This document shows positions 8,075-16,201 of a DNA stretch of 32,481 nucleotides, in pieces (position 1 is the stretch's first letter; every line of letters starts with the position of its first letter). Under the pieces are notes generated by a model. The model was not told where the DNA came from and did not search any database. It was given only the letters and a program-made list of their open reading frames with translations. A program made the translations under genes and the position numbers. Source of the stretch: Candidatus Magasanikiibacteriota bacterium (GTDB taxonomy: Bacteria > Patescibacteriota > Patescibacteriia > Magasanikbacterales > UBA922). Location: contig JACRPD010000025.1 of NCBI GenBank assembly GCA_016214105.1, positions 1 to 32,481 of the forward strand, given 5' to 3'.

Positions 8075-8270
8075 CGGCAGGTATAAGCAAAGAATCTTAT
8101 CCGCCCTGGCAGTACTTAGCGACAGCCCGCATATCGGAAAAAAGCTGGTTGGCGAGTACGCGAGCTTGCGTTCGTATGAGGTTTGGCCGTATCGGATTAT
8201 TTATGAAATTTATGAACGTAATTTGCTCATAAATATTATCAGGGTCGGTCATAGACAGGGAGTCTACTAA
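8019..8270 (+). CDS. RelE/ParE-family toxin
   Basis: The 83-residue protein has the RelE/ParE fold signature: a basic start (YQIIIPKKVQKDIAKID), an early helix pair, then LVGEYASLRSYEVWPYRIIYEIYERNLLINIIRVGHRQGVY. The closing RVGHRQGVY is typical of RelE-type endoribonucleases. Whether it cleaves mRNA (RelE) or targets gyrase (ParE) cannot be decided, but the R..YRIIYEI and H-R-x-x-Y ending favour RelE-like. It is co-transcribed with, and overlaps, the antitoxin gene. Confidence 0.9.
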   Translation: MRYQIIIPKKVQKDIAKIDGRYKQRILSALAVLSDSPHIGKKLVGEYASLRSYEVWPYRIIYEIYERNLLINIIRVGHRQGVY

Positions 8271-8290
8271 TAACCGGACGTAAATTATCA

Positions 8291-8319
8291 TTGACAAAAT
8301 TTTTTATTTGTTGTATCTT
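8291..8319 (+). promoter_or_regulatory. typA promoter
   Basis: TTGACA (8291-8296) and TATCTT (8314-8319) are 17 nt apart. The start near 8326 lies within the hairpin at 8324-8349. Confidence 0.7.
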
Positions 8320-8323
8320 GTAA

Positions 8324-8349
8324 ACAGTCCGCCATGGGGGGCGGATTGT
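8324..8349 (+). promoter_or_regulatory. Hairpin at the very 5' end of the typA message
   Basis: ACAGTCCGCC and GGCGGATTGT pair over 10 bp with a 6-nt loop, followed by TTTGTTTGG. The in-frame ATG at 8334 would be in the loop. It may be a 5' stabiliser, an attenuator, or a terminator for the upstream toxin gene. Confidence 0.6.
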
Positions 8350-8372
8350 TTGTTTGGATTTATTCTAAATTT

Positions 8373-10202
8373 GTGGAAATAAGAAACATCGCCATTATCG
8401 CTCACGTTGACCACGGCAAGACTCGCTTGACTGATGCTTTGATGCGTCAAACCGGCATGGTAACGGATGACAGCGTCAGCATGGATTCAAACGCTCTGGA
8501 ACAAGAGCGCGGAATTACGATTTATTCAAAAAATACTTCTATCTTCTATCCTTCGGCCATTCGGCAAGCTCATGGCTCAGGACAGGCATCAACAAAAATA
8601 AACATCGTTGACACGCCCGGCCATGCGGATTTTGGCTCGGAAGTTGAGCGGGTTTTGCGTTCCATTGATTCGGTGCTGTTAGTCGTTGACGCGCAAGAAG
8701 GGCCGATGCCGCAGACTAAATTTGTTTTGAAAAAATCTCTCGCGCTTGGCATCAAGCCGATCGTGGTGATTAATAAAATTGATAAGCCGGCCGCTCGGCC
8801 GGAATGGACGCACGAAAAAGTTTTGGAATTATTTATGGACTTGGGCGCGAATGACGAGCAGTTGGATTTTGCCACGGTTTACGCGATTGCCAAACAGGGG
8901 ATAGCGAAGCTTAATTTGCAAGATGAATCAAATGATTTGACGCCGTTATTAGAGACGATTTTAGCCAAAGTTCCGCCGGCAAAAGGAGATGTTTCATTGC
9001 CGTTTGCTTTTCAACCGTTTAATCTCGCTTATGATAATTATCTCGGCCGTTTAGGCATTGGCCGTGTGTATCAAGGCACATTGAAAGTGGCGGATAAAGT
9101 TTTTTTGAAAAAATCATCCGGTGAAATTATTCCCGGCAATATAACCAAATTGTTTACCTTTGAAGGACTTAATCGCAAAGAAGTGCCGGAAGTTATTGCC
9201 GGCGATATTGTAATGATCGCGGGTTTGCCGGATATTTATATCAGCGATACGGTTTGTATTGAAAAAGAGCAGTCTCTTTTGCCGGCGATTAAAGTTGACG
9301 AACCGACCATTTCATTGAATTTTTTAGTAAACAGCTCTCCATTTGCCGGAAAAGAAGGTAAATTTGTCACCAACCGGCAGATCAGAGAAAGACTGGAAAA
9401 AGAGTTAGAAGTGAATGTGGGTCTGAAAATTGACTTTTCAGCCGTGGATTATTACAAAGTTTTTGGCCGCGGCGAGCTTCATATCGCGATTCTTTTGGAA
9501 AATATGCGGCGCGAGGGTTTTGAAGTGCAAGTTTCCCAGCCGCAGGTTATTTTGAAAGAGATTGACGGTGTTACGAATGAGCCGTATGAAGAAGTGACGA
9601 TTGACAGTCCGCAGGAATCTTGCGGAATAATTATTGAAAAAATGGCCAAGCGCAAAGGCCAGATGAAAGAAATGTGGCCGGAACAAAACCACACTCGTTT
9701 GGTTTATGAAATTCCAACTCGCGGGCTTTTGGGTTATCGCAATGAATTTGTTACTGACACGCGCGGCGAGGGGATTTTGTGCAGTGAATTTGTCGGCTTT
9801 AAACCTCATGCAGGAGAAATTATTAAACGTTCGGTCGGCTCCATGATTTCCGGCGAAATCGGCACGGTTCTTTCTTATTCTTTGGCTAATTTGCAAGAGC
9901 GCGGGGTTTTATATGTTGGGCCGAATGTTGAAGTTTATGAGGGTCAAGTAATCGGCAACACTGCCAAGGGGCAGGATATGACGGTTAATCCGATCAAAGG
10001 CAAGCATCTTACCAATATGCGGTCTTCAAATTCTGATATTGCCATTCAGCTTATTCCGCCGATGGAATTATCGTTGGAACGCGGGTTGGAAGTGATGGCC
10101 GAAGACGAATATTTGGAAATCACACCAAAGAGTGTTCGTTTGCGAAAACAAATTTTAACCGAGACCGGCAGGGTGCAGAAGGGGAGGAAGAAGAGTGTGT
10201 AA
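8373..10202 (+). CDS. typA: Ribosome-associated GTPase TypA/BipA
   Basis: TypA is a translational GTPase that helps ribosome assembly and stress adaptation. The G-domain motifs are clear: AHVDHGKT (G1), ERGITI, DTPGHADFG (G3) and NKIDKP (G4), followed by the EF-G-like domains II, III and V and the TypA C-terminal domain with the YxxLxNLQERGxLYVxPxxEVYEG-type stretch. GTG 8373 gives MEIRNIAIIAHVDHGKT, where family members begin. An in-frame ATG at 8334 (13 residues longer) falls inside a hairpin loop 8 nt after the likely transcript start, so it is less likely but possible. An insertion of about 14 residues (PSAIRQAHGSGQAS, 8550-8591) sits between the effector region and G3. It derives from a repeat also found in alaS. 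Confidence 0.95.
   Translation: MEIRNIAIIAHVDHGKTRLTDALMRQTGMVTDDSVSMDSNALEQERGITIYSKNTSIFYPSAIRQAHGSGQASTKINIVDTPGHADFGSEVERVLRSIDSVLLVVDAQEGPMPQTKFVLKKSLALGIKPIVVINKIDKPAARPEWTHEKVLELFMDLGANDEQLDFATVYAIAKQGIAKLNLQDESNDLTPLLETILAKVPPAKGDVSLPFAFQPFNLAYDNYLGRLGIGRVYQGTLKVADKVFLKKSSGEIIPGNITKLFTFEGLNRKEVPEVIAGDIVMIAGLPDIYISDTVCIEKEQSLLPAIKVDEPTISLNFLVNSSPFAGKEGKFVTNRQIRERLEKELEVNVGLKIDFSAVDYYKVFGRGELHIAILLENMRREGFEVQVSQPQVILKEIDGVTNEPYEEVTIDSPQESCGIIIEKMAKRKGQMKEMWPEQNHTRLVYEIPTRGLLGYRNEFVTDTRGEGILCSEFVGFKPHAGEIIKRSVGSMISGEIGTVLSYSLANLQERGVLYVGPNVEVYEGQVIGNTAKGQDMTVNPIKGKHLTNMRSSNSDIAIQLIPPMELSLERGLEVMAEDEYLEITPKSVRLRKQILTETGRVQKGRKKSV
8550..8591. repeat. CCTTCGG..CAAGCTCATGG repeat inserted in typA
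   Basis: The 25 nt at 8551-8575 are identical to 22467-22491 in alaS, and both encode SAIRQAHG in the same frame. The inner half resembles the CCTTCGACAAGCTCATGG copy at 21572-21589. Confidence 0.85.
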
Positions 10203-10261
10203 GACGATTCATTGAACATGGAGAATGGGACATGGAAGAAACGAGCGGTGTTTGTTACAAA

Positions 10262-10290
10262 AAAACAATCGACTAAATGTCGGTTGTTTT
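10262..10290 (+). terminator. Rho-independent terminator after typA
   Basis: AAAACAATCGAC and GTCGGTTGTTTT pair, with one G-U pair, around a 5-nt loop and are followed by a T-rich run. Confidence 0.85.
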
Positions 10291-10300
10291 TATTGATGAG

Positions 10301-10358
10301 GTTCGGTCGTTGCATTCTCTATCATTTTAAAATGCCAGAGAATGTGAAGGGACCGAAC
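10301..10358. repeat. Long three-part hairpin
   Basis: GTTCGGTC/GACCGAAC (10301-10308 with 10351-10358), CATTCTCT/AGAGAATG (10313-10320 with 10337-10344) and the self-complementary centre CATTTTAAAATG stack into one long stem. It lies between the typA terminator and the 3' end of the minus-strand Cys-rich gene. It may terminate that gene or be a protein-binding site. Confidence 0.65.
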
Positions 10359-10380
10359 GCGCATCCCTCCGATGGATTAC

Positions 10381-10602
10381 CTATTTGGCAGGAGGACCGA
10401 GATTGCGAGAAAAGTACCAGTCGTCGAAGTCCGGACAGGTGAGTGGCCGGTGATTGGGCGGTTTGTTGGCGGGCTGATGATTATCATGAAACCGTAGAAC
10501 GCCGGGCAGTTCGCAACACACACCTTGTGCGTTGCAACTCGCGATGTCGCCTGTCTCATGACACTCGCAAGAACAGTTAATTGTTGAAGTTCTCGCGCAC
10601 AT
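10381..10602 (-). CDS. 73-residue Cys-rich protein, unknown
   Basis: I do not recognise this gene. It is supported mainly by an excellent ribosome binding site on the minus strand (AGAAGGAG, 6 nt before ATG 10602), which is rare in this window. The N-terminal half carries seven cysteines (2, 10, 12, 14, 23, 29, 30; for example CSCECHE and CNAQGVCCELPG). The second half is His/Pro/Asn-rich, with one more Cys and a WYFSR segment near the end. A metal-binding role is possible but unproven. Base composition is more G+C-rich than the neighbours, which suggests recent acquisition. A TTGACA on the minus strand (about 10661-10666) could be its -35 box. The gene is divergent from proB. Confidence 0.6.
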   Translation of the reverse strand: MCARTSTINCSCECHETGDIASCNAQGVCCELPGVLRFHDNHQPANKPPNHRPLTCPDFDDWYFSRNLGPPAK

Positions 10603-10730
10603 TTTTTCTCCTTCTACGGCTGTTTGCGCCGATGGTAGTAGTTAATCATATGTAACGGTCATTGTCAATACAATATTTGACTTTGAGCTAATTTTGGCGC
10701 ATTATATATGCATTAAAAGCGCGTAAAATT
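10603..10730. promoter_or_regulatory. Divergent promoter region (Cys-rich gene / proB)
   Basis: Towards proB, TTGACT (10677-10682) precedes an AT-rich ATTATATAT stretch at 10701-10709, with spacing of 18-20 nt. An inverted GCGC..GCGC pair (10698-10701 and 10719-10722 area) brackets it. Towards the minus strand, TTGACA is the reverse of TGTCAA near 10661-10666, with no convincing -10 box. Regulation by a shared factor is possible but not shown. Confidence 0.4.
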
Positions 10731-11486
10731 ATGTCTCACAAAATTATCGTGATTAAAATCGGCACTAATGTTATTACCAATAATCAAGGTTTGCTGGAAG
10801 AATCTGTAATAGGTAAACTGGCAACGCAAGTCGCCGCGTTGAAGCGCAAACATTATGGCGTTATTTTGGTTACCTCCGGAGCAATGGGTGCCGGACGCTC
10901 GTTGGTCAAACCAAGTTTAAAATTAAATAAAGTGGAAACACGGCAAGTGTTGGCGGCAGTCGGGCAGATAAAATTGGCCGGTATTTATTTATCGCGTTTT
11001 CAAAAACTTGGTATTTCCTGCGCGCAGGTTTTGACTTGCAAGGAAGATTTTCGCGATAAAAAGCACTATCTCAACATGAAAAGCTGTTTAACGGCTTTGC
11101 TAAAAAGCGATTTAGTTCCAATCGTGAATGAGAATGATGTGGTGGCGGTGGAAGAATTGATGTTTACTGACAATGATGAATTGGCCGGTCAGATTGCCGC
11201 GATGGTGAAAGCCGATCGTTTAATAATTTTAACTACGGTTGACGGCGTTAAAGATAATCGAGGCCAAGTTATTAAAGAAATAAAAAAGCAAAGCGATTAT
11301 CAGCATTTTGTTACAACGGAAAAATCATCGTTCGGCCGCGGCGGCATGTCAGCCAAATGCGCCACGGCAATGCGGTCAGCGAAGCTTGGCATTAAGACGC
11401 ATATTATGAACGGTAAAATTCAGAATGGTATTTTAAAAGTTGTGGCAGGAGAAAAAATCGGCACTGTTTTTACTGTTACTCGTTAG
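10731..11486 (+). CDS. proB: Glutamate 5-kinase ProB
   Basis: ProB phosphorylates glutamate at the start of proline synthesis. The amino-acid kinase fold is clear: KIGTNVITN near the start (phosphate loop), LVTSGAMGAG, the substrate region QVLAAVGQ, NENDVVAVEELMFTDNDELAGQIA, and FGRGGMSAKCATAMRSAKLGI. At 251 residues it lacks the C-terminal PUA domain of the E. coli type, like other short ProB forms. It heads a proB-proC-proA cluster, with a 29-nt gap to proC. Confidence 0.95.
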   Translation: MSHKIIVIKIGTNVITNNQGLLEESVIGKLATQVAALKRKHYGVILVTSGAMGAGRSLVKPSLKLNKVETRQVLAAVGQIKLAGIYLSRFQKLGISCAQVLTCKEDFRDKKHYLNMKSCLTALLKSDLVPIVNENDVVAVEELMFTDNDELAGQIAAMVKADRLIILTTVDGVKDNRGQVIKEIKKQSDYQHFVTTEKSSFGRGGMSAKCATAMRSAKLGIKTHIMNGKIQNGILKVVAGEKIGTVFTVTR

Positions 11487-11515
11487 TTGATAGTTGTTAA
11501 TTGTTAGTTTTATCT

Positions 11516-12313
11516 ATGAAAAAAACTATTGGTATTATCGGCGCCGGCAATATGGGTGGCGCGATTTATCGGATTTTAAAACAAAGCCGTTTGGCGAAGC
11601 GAGTTTATATTTACGATAAGCACGCGAATAAAACTAACGCGTTGAAAGCGCGCGCGGATGTTCTGGGTTTGCAAGATTTATTAACACAGTCTGATATTAT
11701 AATTTTGGCCGTCAAACCCCAGTCATTTAAAGATTTAGCGGATGAGATTGGAGTAGAAATAAAAAATAAATTGATTGTTTCTGTCATGGCCGGCGTGTCA
11801 ACACAAACCATATCCGGCTTGTTAAAATCAAAAAAAATCATTCGCGCTATGCCTAATATGGCCGCCCGAATCGGACAAGGAGTGGTTGGTTGGTTCGCCA
11901 ACAAACCTGTTTTGAAATCTGAAAAAACTGATATCGCGCGGTTGTTGTCGGTTTTGGGCTTGGCTGTGGAAGTTAAAAAAGAGCCATTGTTGGATGTTGT
12001 GACAGCCGTGAGCGGTTCCGGTCCGGCTTATTTTTTCTATTTGTGCGGTTTATTGGAGGCACAAGCGGTTAGGTTAGGATTAGACAAAAAGAGCGCCAGG
12101 GTATTTGCCACGCAAACGTTTATTGGCAGCGCGACATTATTGAAAGTCAGTGAACAAGACGCCGGACAATTGTGTTTGTCCGTTATCTCCCGCAAAGGCA
12201 CGACTGCCGCGGCGATGGAGGTATTGAAAAAAAATGGCTTTGCCAAAATTTTTGAACGTGCGTTGTCGGCCGCTTTTAAACGCGCGCGGGAATTAAGCAA
12301 ACTGTATGAATAA
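11516..12313 (+). CDS. proC: Pyrroline-5-carboxylate reductase ProC
   Basis: ProC reduces pyrroline-5-carboxylate to proline with NAD(P)H. The Rossmann motif is [12 protein letters not shown] at the N-terminus. The family signatures [25 protein letters not shown] and the C-terminal [19 protein letters not shown] are all present. I chose ATG 11516 rather than the start at 11501 because the family begins directly before [12 protein letters not shown]. The 3' end overlaps proA by 8 nt, which means coupled translation. Confidence 0.95.
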   Translation: MKKTIGIIGAGNMGGAIYRILKQSRLAKRVYIYDKHANKTNALKARADVLGLQDLLTQSDIIILAVKPQSFKDLADEIGVEIKNKLIVSVMAGVSTQTISGLLKSKKIIRAMPNMAARIGQGVVGWFANKPVLKSEKTDIARLLSVLGLAVEVKKEPLLDVVTAVSGSGPAYFFYLCGLLEAQAVRLGLDKKSARVFATQTFIGSATLLKVSEQDAGQLCLSVISRKGTTAAAMEVLKKNGFAKIFERALSAAFKRARELSKLYE

Positions 12314-13556
12314 AATCAACAGCCAATTAAGTAAAGCGAAATTATCAGCTGTGGCTTTAGGATTAATACCTGTTAGCAAAATTAATAAAGCATTACGCGC
12401 CGTAGCAGTAGCTATTTTGCGTGAGCAAAAAGTGATTTTGTCAGCTAACAAAAAAGATTTGCTTTCAATTAACAAAGTCGATCTCCGTTATGATCGCGCC
12501 TTATTGACACCGGCAAGAATAAGCGGAATTGCCGGCCAGTTGCGCGATGTGGCTAAATTGCCATCGCCATTAAATCAGATTTTGGAACAGCGGACAATCA
12601 AGAGCGGTTTGCGTTTATCAAAAATAACCGTGCCGCTTGGCGTGGTTGGCGTGATTTATGAATCTCGGCCGAATGTTACTGTAGAAGTTTTTTCGTTATT
12701 ATTCAAGTCCGGCAATGTTTGTGTTTTGAAAGGCGGAAAAGAAGTAAACCGCACCAATACTGCGTTTATAAAAGTTATTCAAAAAGTTTTGACAGCCAAT
12801 AAAATTAATTCCGGTTGCGTCGTTCTTCTACCAAGTAATCGGACTACTGTAAATCAGTTATTGAAATCCGATAAGTATATTGATGTTTTGATTCCGCGCG
12901 GAAGCGCTGGATTGATTAAGTACGCGCGCGAAAATTCCACAATACCGGTGATAGAAACCGGCGCCGGAGTAGTGCACACGTATTTTGATAAAAGCGGTAA
13001 CGCGAAAATCGGCGCGAGGATTATTGTTAATGCCAAAACGCGCCGGCCGAGCGTTTGTAATGCTTTGGATACATTAATTATTCATAAAGCGCGATTAAAA
13101 GATTTACCGGCATTAACAGCTCCGTTGGTAAAGTTTAAAGTTAAAATTTTTGCTGATGAATCAGCTTATAAGGCGTTGAAAGGCGATTACGATGAGGACT
13201 TGTTGAAACTGGCCAGTGCCAAAGATTTTGGCCGCGAGTTTTTATCTTTACAAATGTCCATCAAAACGGTCGTGTCAGCTGAAGAGGCGATAGATTTTAT
13301 TAATCGGCACAGTTCCAAACACAGCGAAGCGATTGTCGCGCGAGATAAAAAAATCACTGAAGAGTTTTTTAATCAAGTTGATGCCGCCGCCGTGTATAGC
13401 AACACATCCACCGCGTTCACTGACGGCGGACAGTTCGGATTGGGCGCGGAAATCGGCATTAGCACGCAAAAACTGCACGCTCGCGGGCCTCTAGGATTAA
13501 AAGAGTTGACGAGCTATAAATGGGTGGTGAGAGGGGATGGACAAGTGCGCTCTTGA
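12306..13556 (+). CDS. proA: Gamma-glutamyl phosphate reductase ProA
   Basis: ProA is an NADPH-dependent reductase that converts glutamyl-5-phosphate to the semialdehyde. It has the aldehyde-dehydrogenase superfamily fold with [29 protein letters not shown] and [10 protein letters not shown]. The catalytic Cys is in [15 protein letters not shown], and [34 protein letters not shown] closes the protein. At 416 residues it is of normal length. With proB and proC it completes the glutamate-to-proline route. Its stop codon sits inside the -35 box of the downstream cold-shock promoter. Confidence 0.96.
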   Translation: MNKINSQLSKAKLSAVALGLIPVSKINKALRAVAVAILREQKVILSANKKDLLSINKVDLRYDRALLTPARISGIAGQLRDVAKLPSPLNQILEQRTIKSGLRLSKITVPLGVVGVIYESRPNVTVEVFSLLFKSGNVCVLKGGKEVNRTNTAFIKVIQKVLTANKINSGCVVLLPSNRTTVNQLLKSDKYIDVLIPRGSAGLIKYARENSTIPVIETGAGVVHTYFDKSGNAKIGARIIVNAKTRRPSVCNALDTLIIHKARLKDLPALTAPLVKFKVKIFADESAYKALKGDYDEDLLKLASAKDFGREFLSLQMSIKTVVSAEEAIDFINRHSSKHSEAIVARDKKITEEFFNQVDAAAVYSNTSTAFTDGGQFGLGAEIGISTQKLHARGPLGLKELTSYKWVVRGDGQVRS

Positions 13557-13581
13557 CAAAATCTATTCTTTGTGCTATACT
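13553..13581 (+). promoter_or_regulatory. Cold-shock gene promoter
   Basis: TTGACA (13553-13558) and TATACT (13576-13581) are 17 nt apart with an extended -10 TGC, overlapping the end of proA. The leader is about 63 nt long and AT-rich. Confidence 0.88.
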
Positions 13582-13650
13582 GTTGCCATATCAGTCAGAA
13601 ACTTAGTCGACCTCTACTTGGTATATTTAATTCATAAAAAATTTTTTCCT

Positions 13651-13851
13651 ATGAAAGGTGTTATCAAAACCGTGATTGCCGAGAAGAATTTTGGCTTTAT
13701 TACTCCGGAAGACGGAAGTAAAGACATCTTCTTTCATGCCACTTCTTTGAGTGGTGTTGAATTCTCTCAATTGAAGCAGGGTGATGCTGTCAACTTTGAC
13801 GTGGAGCAGTCTGAAAAAGGACCTCGCGCCGCCAATGTGACTCTTGCCTAA
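13651..13851 (+). CDS. csp: Cold-shock domain protein
   Basis: The 66-residue single-domain OB-fold RNA chaperone has KGVIKTVIAEKNFGFITPEDGSKDIFFHATSL. RNP1 is NFGFI and RNP2 is DIFFH; the first aromatic position of the usual KGFGFI is replaced by Asn. I chose ATG 13651 because the family starts directly before KGVIK and the longer frame begins upstream of the promoter's own start site. It has its own strong promoter and terminator. Confidence 0.95.
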   Translation: MKGVIKTVIAEKNFGFITPEDGSKDIFFHATSLSGVEFSQLKQGDAVNFDVEQSEKGPRAANVTLA

Positions 13852-13868
13852 GACTTTACAAACGAACA

Positions 13869-13894
13869 GGCCGCCTAATTGGCGGTCTTTTGTT
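13869..13894 (+). terminator. Rho-independent terminator
   Basis: GGCCGCC and GGCGGTC pair around TAATT and are followed by a T-rich run. Confidence 0.9.
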
Positions 13895-13951
13895 TTTTTG
13901 ATTAATTTTGATTATTATTGTATATTATACTGGATATTTAAATTGTTTTCT

Positions 13952-14539
13952 ATGCCCGGCAAAGAAGTGGTGTTTGATATTGAGACCATCGGCGACATCA
14001 AAGATTTTAACAGCCAAAAAGTTACGGTAGTGTCTGTTTATTGTTATGAGAATGATTCTTATCGTTCTTTTGAGGAATCAGAGCTCGGCAGTCTGTGGCC
14101 GATTTTGGAAAAGGCCGAGCGGATTATCGGTTTCAACAGCGAGCATTTTGATTTGCCGATTTTGAATAAATATTACGCGGGAGATTTGTTGAAGTTTCCG
14201 CATCTGGATATTTTAAAAGTGGTGAAAGAAGTTACCGGTTCGCGCTTTAAGCTGAACGATTTAGCAAAGGCGACTTTGCAGATAGAAAAAAGCGCGGACG
14301 GTCTGCAGGCGCAGAAATGGTTTGCGGAAGGGCGGCTTGATGAAATAAAGAAATATTGCGAGCAAGACGTGAGAGTAACGAAAGAATTATATGAGTATGG
14401 ACGAAAGAATCGGATGCTGTATTACGAGACTTTAACCGGAGAATTGCGGCCTTTCGCCGTAAATTTTGATTTTCAACCGTTATTTAACGCGGCGGCCCAG
14501 TCAGGTGGGAAAAATATTAATTTAACTCTGCCGTTTTGA
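13952..14539 (+). CDS. DEDDy 3'-5' exonuclease-like protein (YprB/RNase H fold)
   Basis: The 195-residue protein has the three DEDD exonuclease motifs: Exo I VFDIETIG, Exo II GFNSEHFDLPIL and Exo III YCEQDVRVTKELY, with the Y-x3-D spacing of the DEDDy class. It resembles the ribonuclease-H-like domain found alone in YprB-type proteins and fused to some helicases. A 3'-5' nuclease acting on DNA or RNA is inferred; the substrate is unknown. I chose ATG 13952 because the motif starts six residues later. A TATACT near 13926-13931 could be its -10 box. Confidence 0.82.
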   Translation: MPGKEVVFDIETIGDIKDFNSQKVTVVSVYCYENDSYRSFEESELGSLWPILEKAERIIGFNSEHFDLPILNKYYAGDLLKFPHLDILKVVKEVTGSRFKLNDLAKATLQIEKSADGLQAQKWFAEGRLDEIKKYCEQDVRVTKELYEYGRKNRMLYYETLTGELRPFAVNFDFQPLFNAAAQSGGKNINLTLPF

Positions 14540-14630
14540 CATCTTTTCAATTTTGTTATATCATACGAAGCAGGTATTAGTTCACCGAATAAAACATGGA
14601 AATGCGTGATCCATGTTCCATTTAACGAGT

Positions 14631-14914
14631 ATGTTGCAATTCACCAAGGAAACAGACTATGGTATCCAGCTATTGCTCGCTTTGGCTAAATTAAAAGACA
14701 GGCAGGTTTTGAGTTTGCGGAAGTTTTCCGCCGCAAATAGAAAGAGGCGGTGGAAGCGATTGATGGGGAATGCGCGGTATCAAACTGTCTGCGTCCGGAG
14801 CCGGACTGTCGTTGTGTCAAAGAAAATAATTGCGGCGTAAAAAATATTTTTTGCAAAGTAAACAAACAACTTGTTAGCTATCTGCAGAGTATAAAATTGA
14901 GCGATTGCATTTAA
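14631..14914 (+). pseudogene. Rrf2/IscR-family regulator, broken by internal deletion
   Basis: The first 34 or so codons give MLQFTKETDYGIQLLLALAKLKDRQVLSLRKFSA in one frame, the start of an Rrf2 winged helix-turn-helix. The frame is then lost. From about 14741 to 14914 a different frame gives KEAVEAIDGECAVSNCLRP, CRCVKENNCG and a C-terminal helix, the Cys-containing iron-sulphur half of the same family. About 45 residues, including the DNA-recognition and wing region, are missing between them. The position directly before the cysteine desulfurase gene fits an IscR-like regulator of the operon. It is either a real pseudogene or an assembly collapse. Confidence 0.82.
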
Positions 14915-14916
14915 TT

Positions 14917-16200
14917 ATGTTTCCACGCAAGCCAATTAAAAAGCGTTTAGTATATCTTGATCACGCCGCGACTACGCCGGTTGATTTGGCGGTCAAGAAA
15001 GCAATGGATCCGTATTTTTGTGAACATTACGCGAATCCGTCCGGTTTATACGCATCAAGCCGCGAAGTCAACTACGCCTTGAATGACGCGCGCCGAAAAG
15101 TGGCGGGAATTTTACAGGCTTTGCCGGATAATATTATTTTTACCGGCGGCGGTAGCGAGTCGGACAATTTGGCGATATTCGGCGCAGCTCATAAGCAGAG
15201 TAAGCATGGTAAGCCCTTTGGCTCCGCTCAGGGTAAACACATTATCACGACAAAAATTGAACACCATGCCGTTCTTTTGCCGATGGAACAGTTACAGAAA
15301 GAAGGTTTTGAAGTAACTTTTTTGGCTGTTGATGAACAGGGGCGTGTTACCGCTGAACAAATTAAAAAAGCCTTGCGTCCGGACACAATTTTAATTTCAA
15401 TAATGTATGCTAATAATGAAATCGGCACAATTGAACCAATCGCCGAGATCGGACGAGAAATTTTAAAATGGCGCAAGCAAAATAATACTGTCTATCCGTT
15501 TTTTCATACTGACGCTTGCCAAGCGGCCGGCGCGCTGGATTTAAATGTGGAGAAGTTGCACGTGGATTTGATGACTTTGAACGGCAGTAAAATTTATGGT
15601 CCTAAAGGCGTGGGGATTTTATTTAAGCGGCGCGGAGTGGAAATCAAACCGTTGGTTCTTGGCGGTGGCCAGGAAATGCGTTTGCGTTCCGGAACGGAAA
15701 ATGTGCCTGGAATTGTCGGTACCGCGAAGGCGCTGGATAACGCGCAAAAGAATAGTAAAAAAGAAAATTTACGGTTGCGTAAATTGCGCGATTATTTTTG
15801 GCAGGAGATTCAAAATAAAATTAAAAAAGTTCGGCTGAACGGTCCGGAGTTGGGCGATGAAACGGTACGTTTGCCCAACAATCTTAATGTGTCTATTTTG
15901 GATGTGGAAGGCGAGGCTTTGCTGTTATATTTAGACGAATATGGGATAATGTGTTCAACCGGTTCAGCCTGCACTTCGCAATCGCTGGAACCATCGCATG
16001 TTTTAACCGCTTGCGGTCTGCCCTATGAATACGCGCACGGCAGTTTGCGATTTACTTTGGGAAAATCAACAATAAAACAAGACATAGATTATGTGATGAA
16101 ATATTTGCCGGGAATAGTGGAGAGGTTGCGGGAGGTTTCGCCGGTAAATTTGACTTGCGATCCAAAAAAAAATTTACATCCGAAGTATCACCAACGATAA
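14917..16200 (+). CDS. iscS: Cysteine desulfurase (IscS/NifS)
   Basis: This PLP enzyme takes sulphur from cysteine for iron-sulphur clusters and tRNA thiolation. VYLDHAATTPVD opens the fold. The PLP lysine is K225 in NGSKIYGPKG and the persulfide cysteine is C352 in STGSACTSQS. I chose ATG 14917, 3 nt after the stop of the upstream regulator fragment. An in-frame insert PFGSAQGK (15214-15233) between AHKQSKHGK and HIITTKIEHHAV comes from a short repeat. The operon goes on with iscU at 1 nt spacing and then ferredoxin. The same sulphur could serve MnmA, encoded at 19830. Confidence 0.95.
   Translation: MFPRKPIKKRLVYLDHAATTPVDLAVKKAMDPYFCEHYANPSGLYASSREVNYALNDARRKVAGILQALPDNIIFTGGGSESDNLAIFGAAHKQSKHGKPFGSAQGKHIITTKIEHHAVLLPMEQLQKEGFEVTFLAVDEQGRVTAEQIKKALRPDTILISIMYANNEIGTIEPIAEIGREILKWRKQNNTVYPFFHTDACQAAGALDLNVEKLHVDLMTLNGSKIYGPKGVGILFKRRGVEIKPLVLGGGQEMRLRSGTENVPGIVGTAKALDNAQKNSKKENLRLRKLRDYFWQEIQNKIKKVRLNGPELGDETVRLPNNLNVSILDVEGEALLLYLDEYGIMCSTGSACTSQSLEPSHVLTACGLPYEYAHGSLRFTLGKSTIKQDIDYVMKYLPGIVERLREVSPVNLTCDPKKNLHPKYHQR
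15214..15233. repeat. CCCTTTGGCTCCGCTCAGGG repeat insert in cysteine desulfurase
   Basis: A short word of the common CCCTTCGACTCCGCTCAGGG type, translated in frame as PFGSAQG in a surface region ahead of the conserved EHHA motif. Confidence 0.7.
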
Positions 16201-16201
16201 T

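Noticed and set aside
8334-8372. ATG 8334 as the typA start
   Set aside because: It sits in a hairpin loop about 8 nt from the expected transcript start and adds residues absent from the family; kept only as an alternative to GTG 8373.
13537-13650. Longer start for the cold-shock protein
   Set aside because: It begins upstream of the -35 box and the extra residues have no family match.
14905-14916. TTG 14905 as the cysteine desulfurase start
   Set aside because: ATG 14917 is closer to the conserved VYLDHAATTP start and avoids overlap with the upstream fragment.
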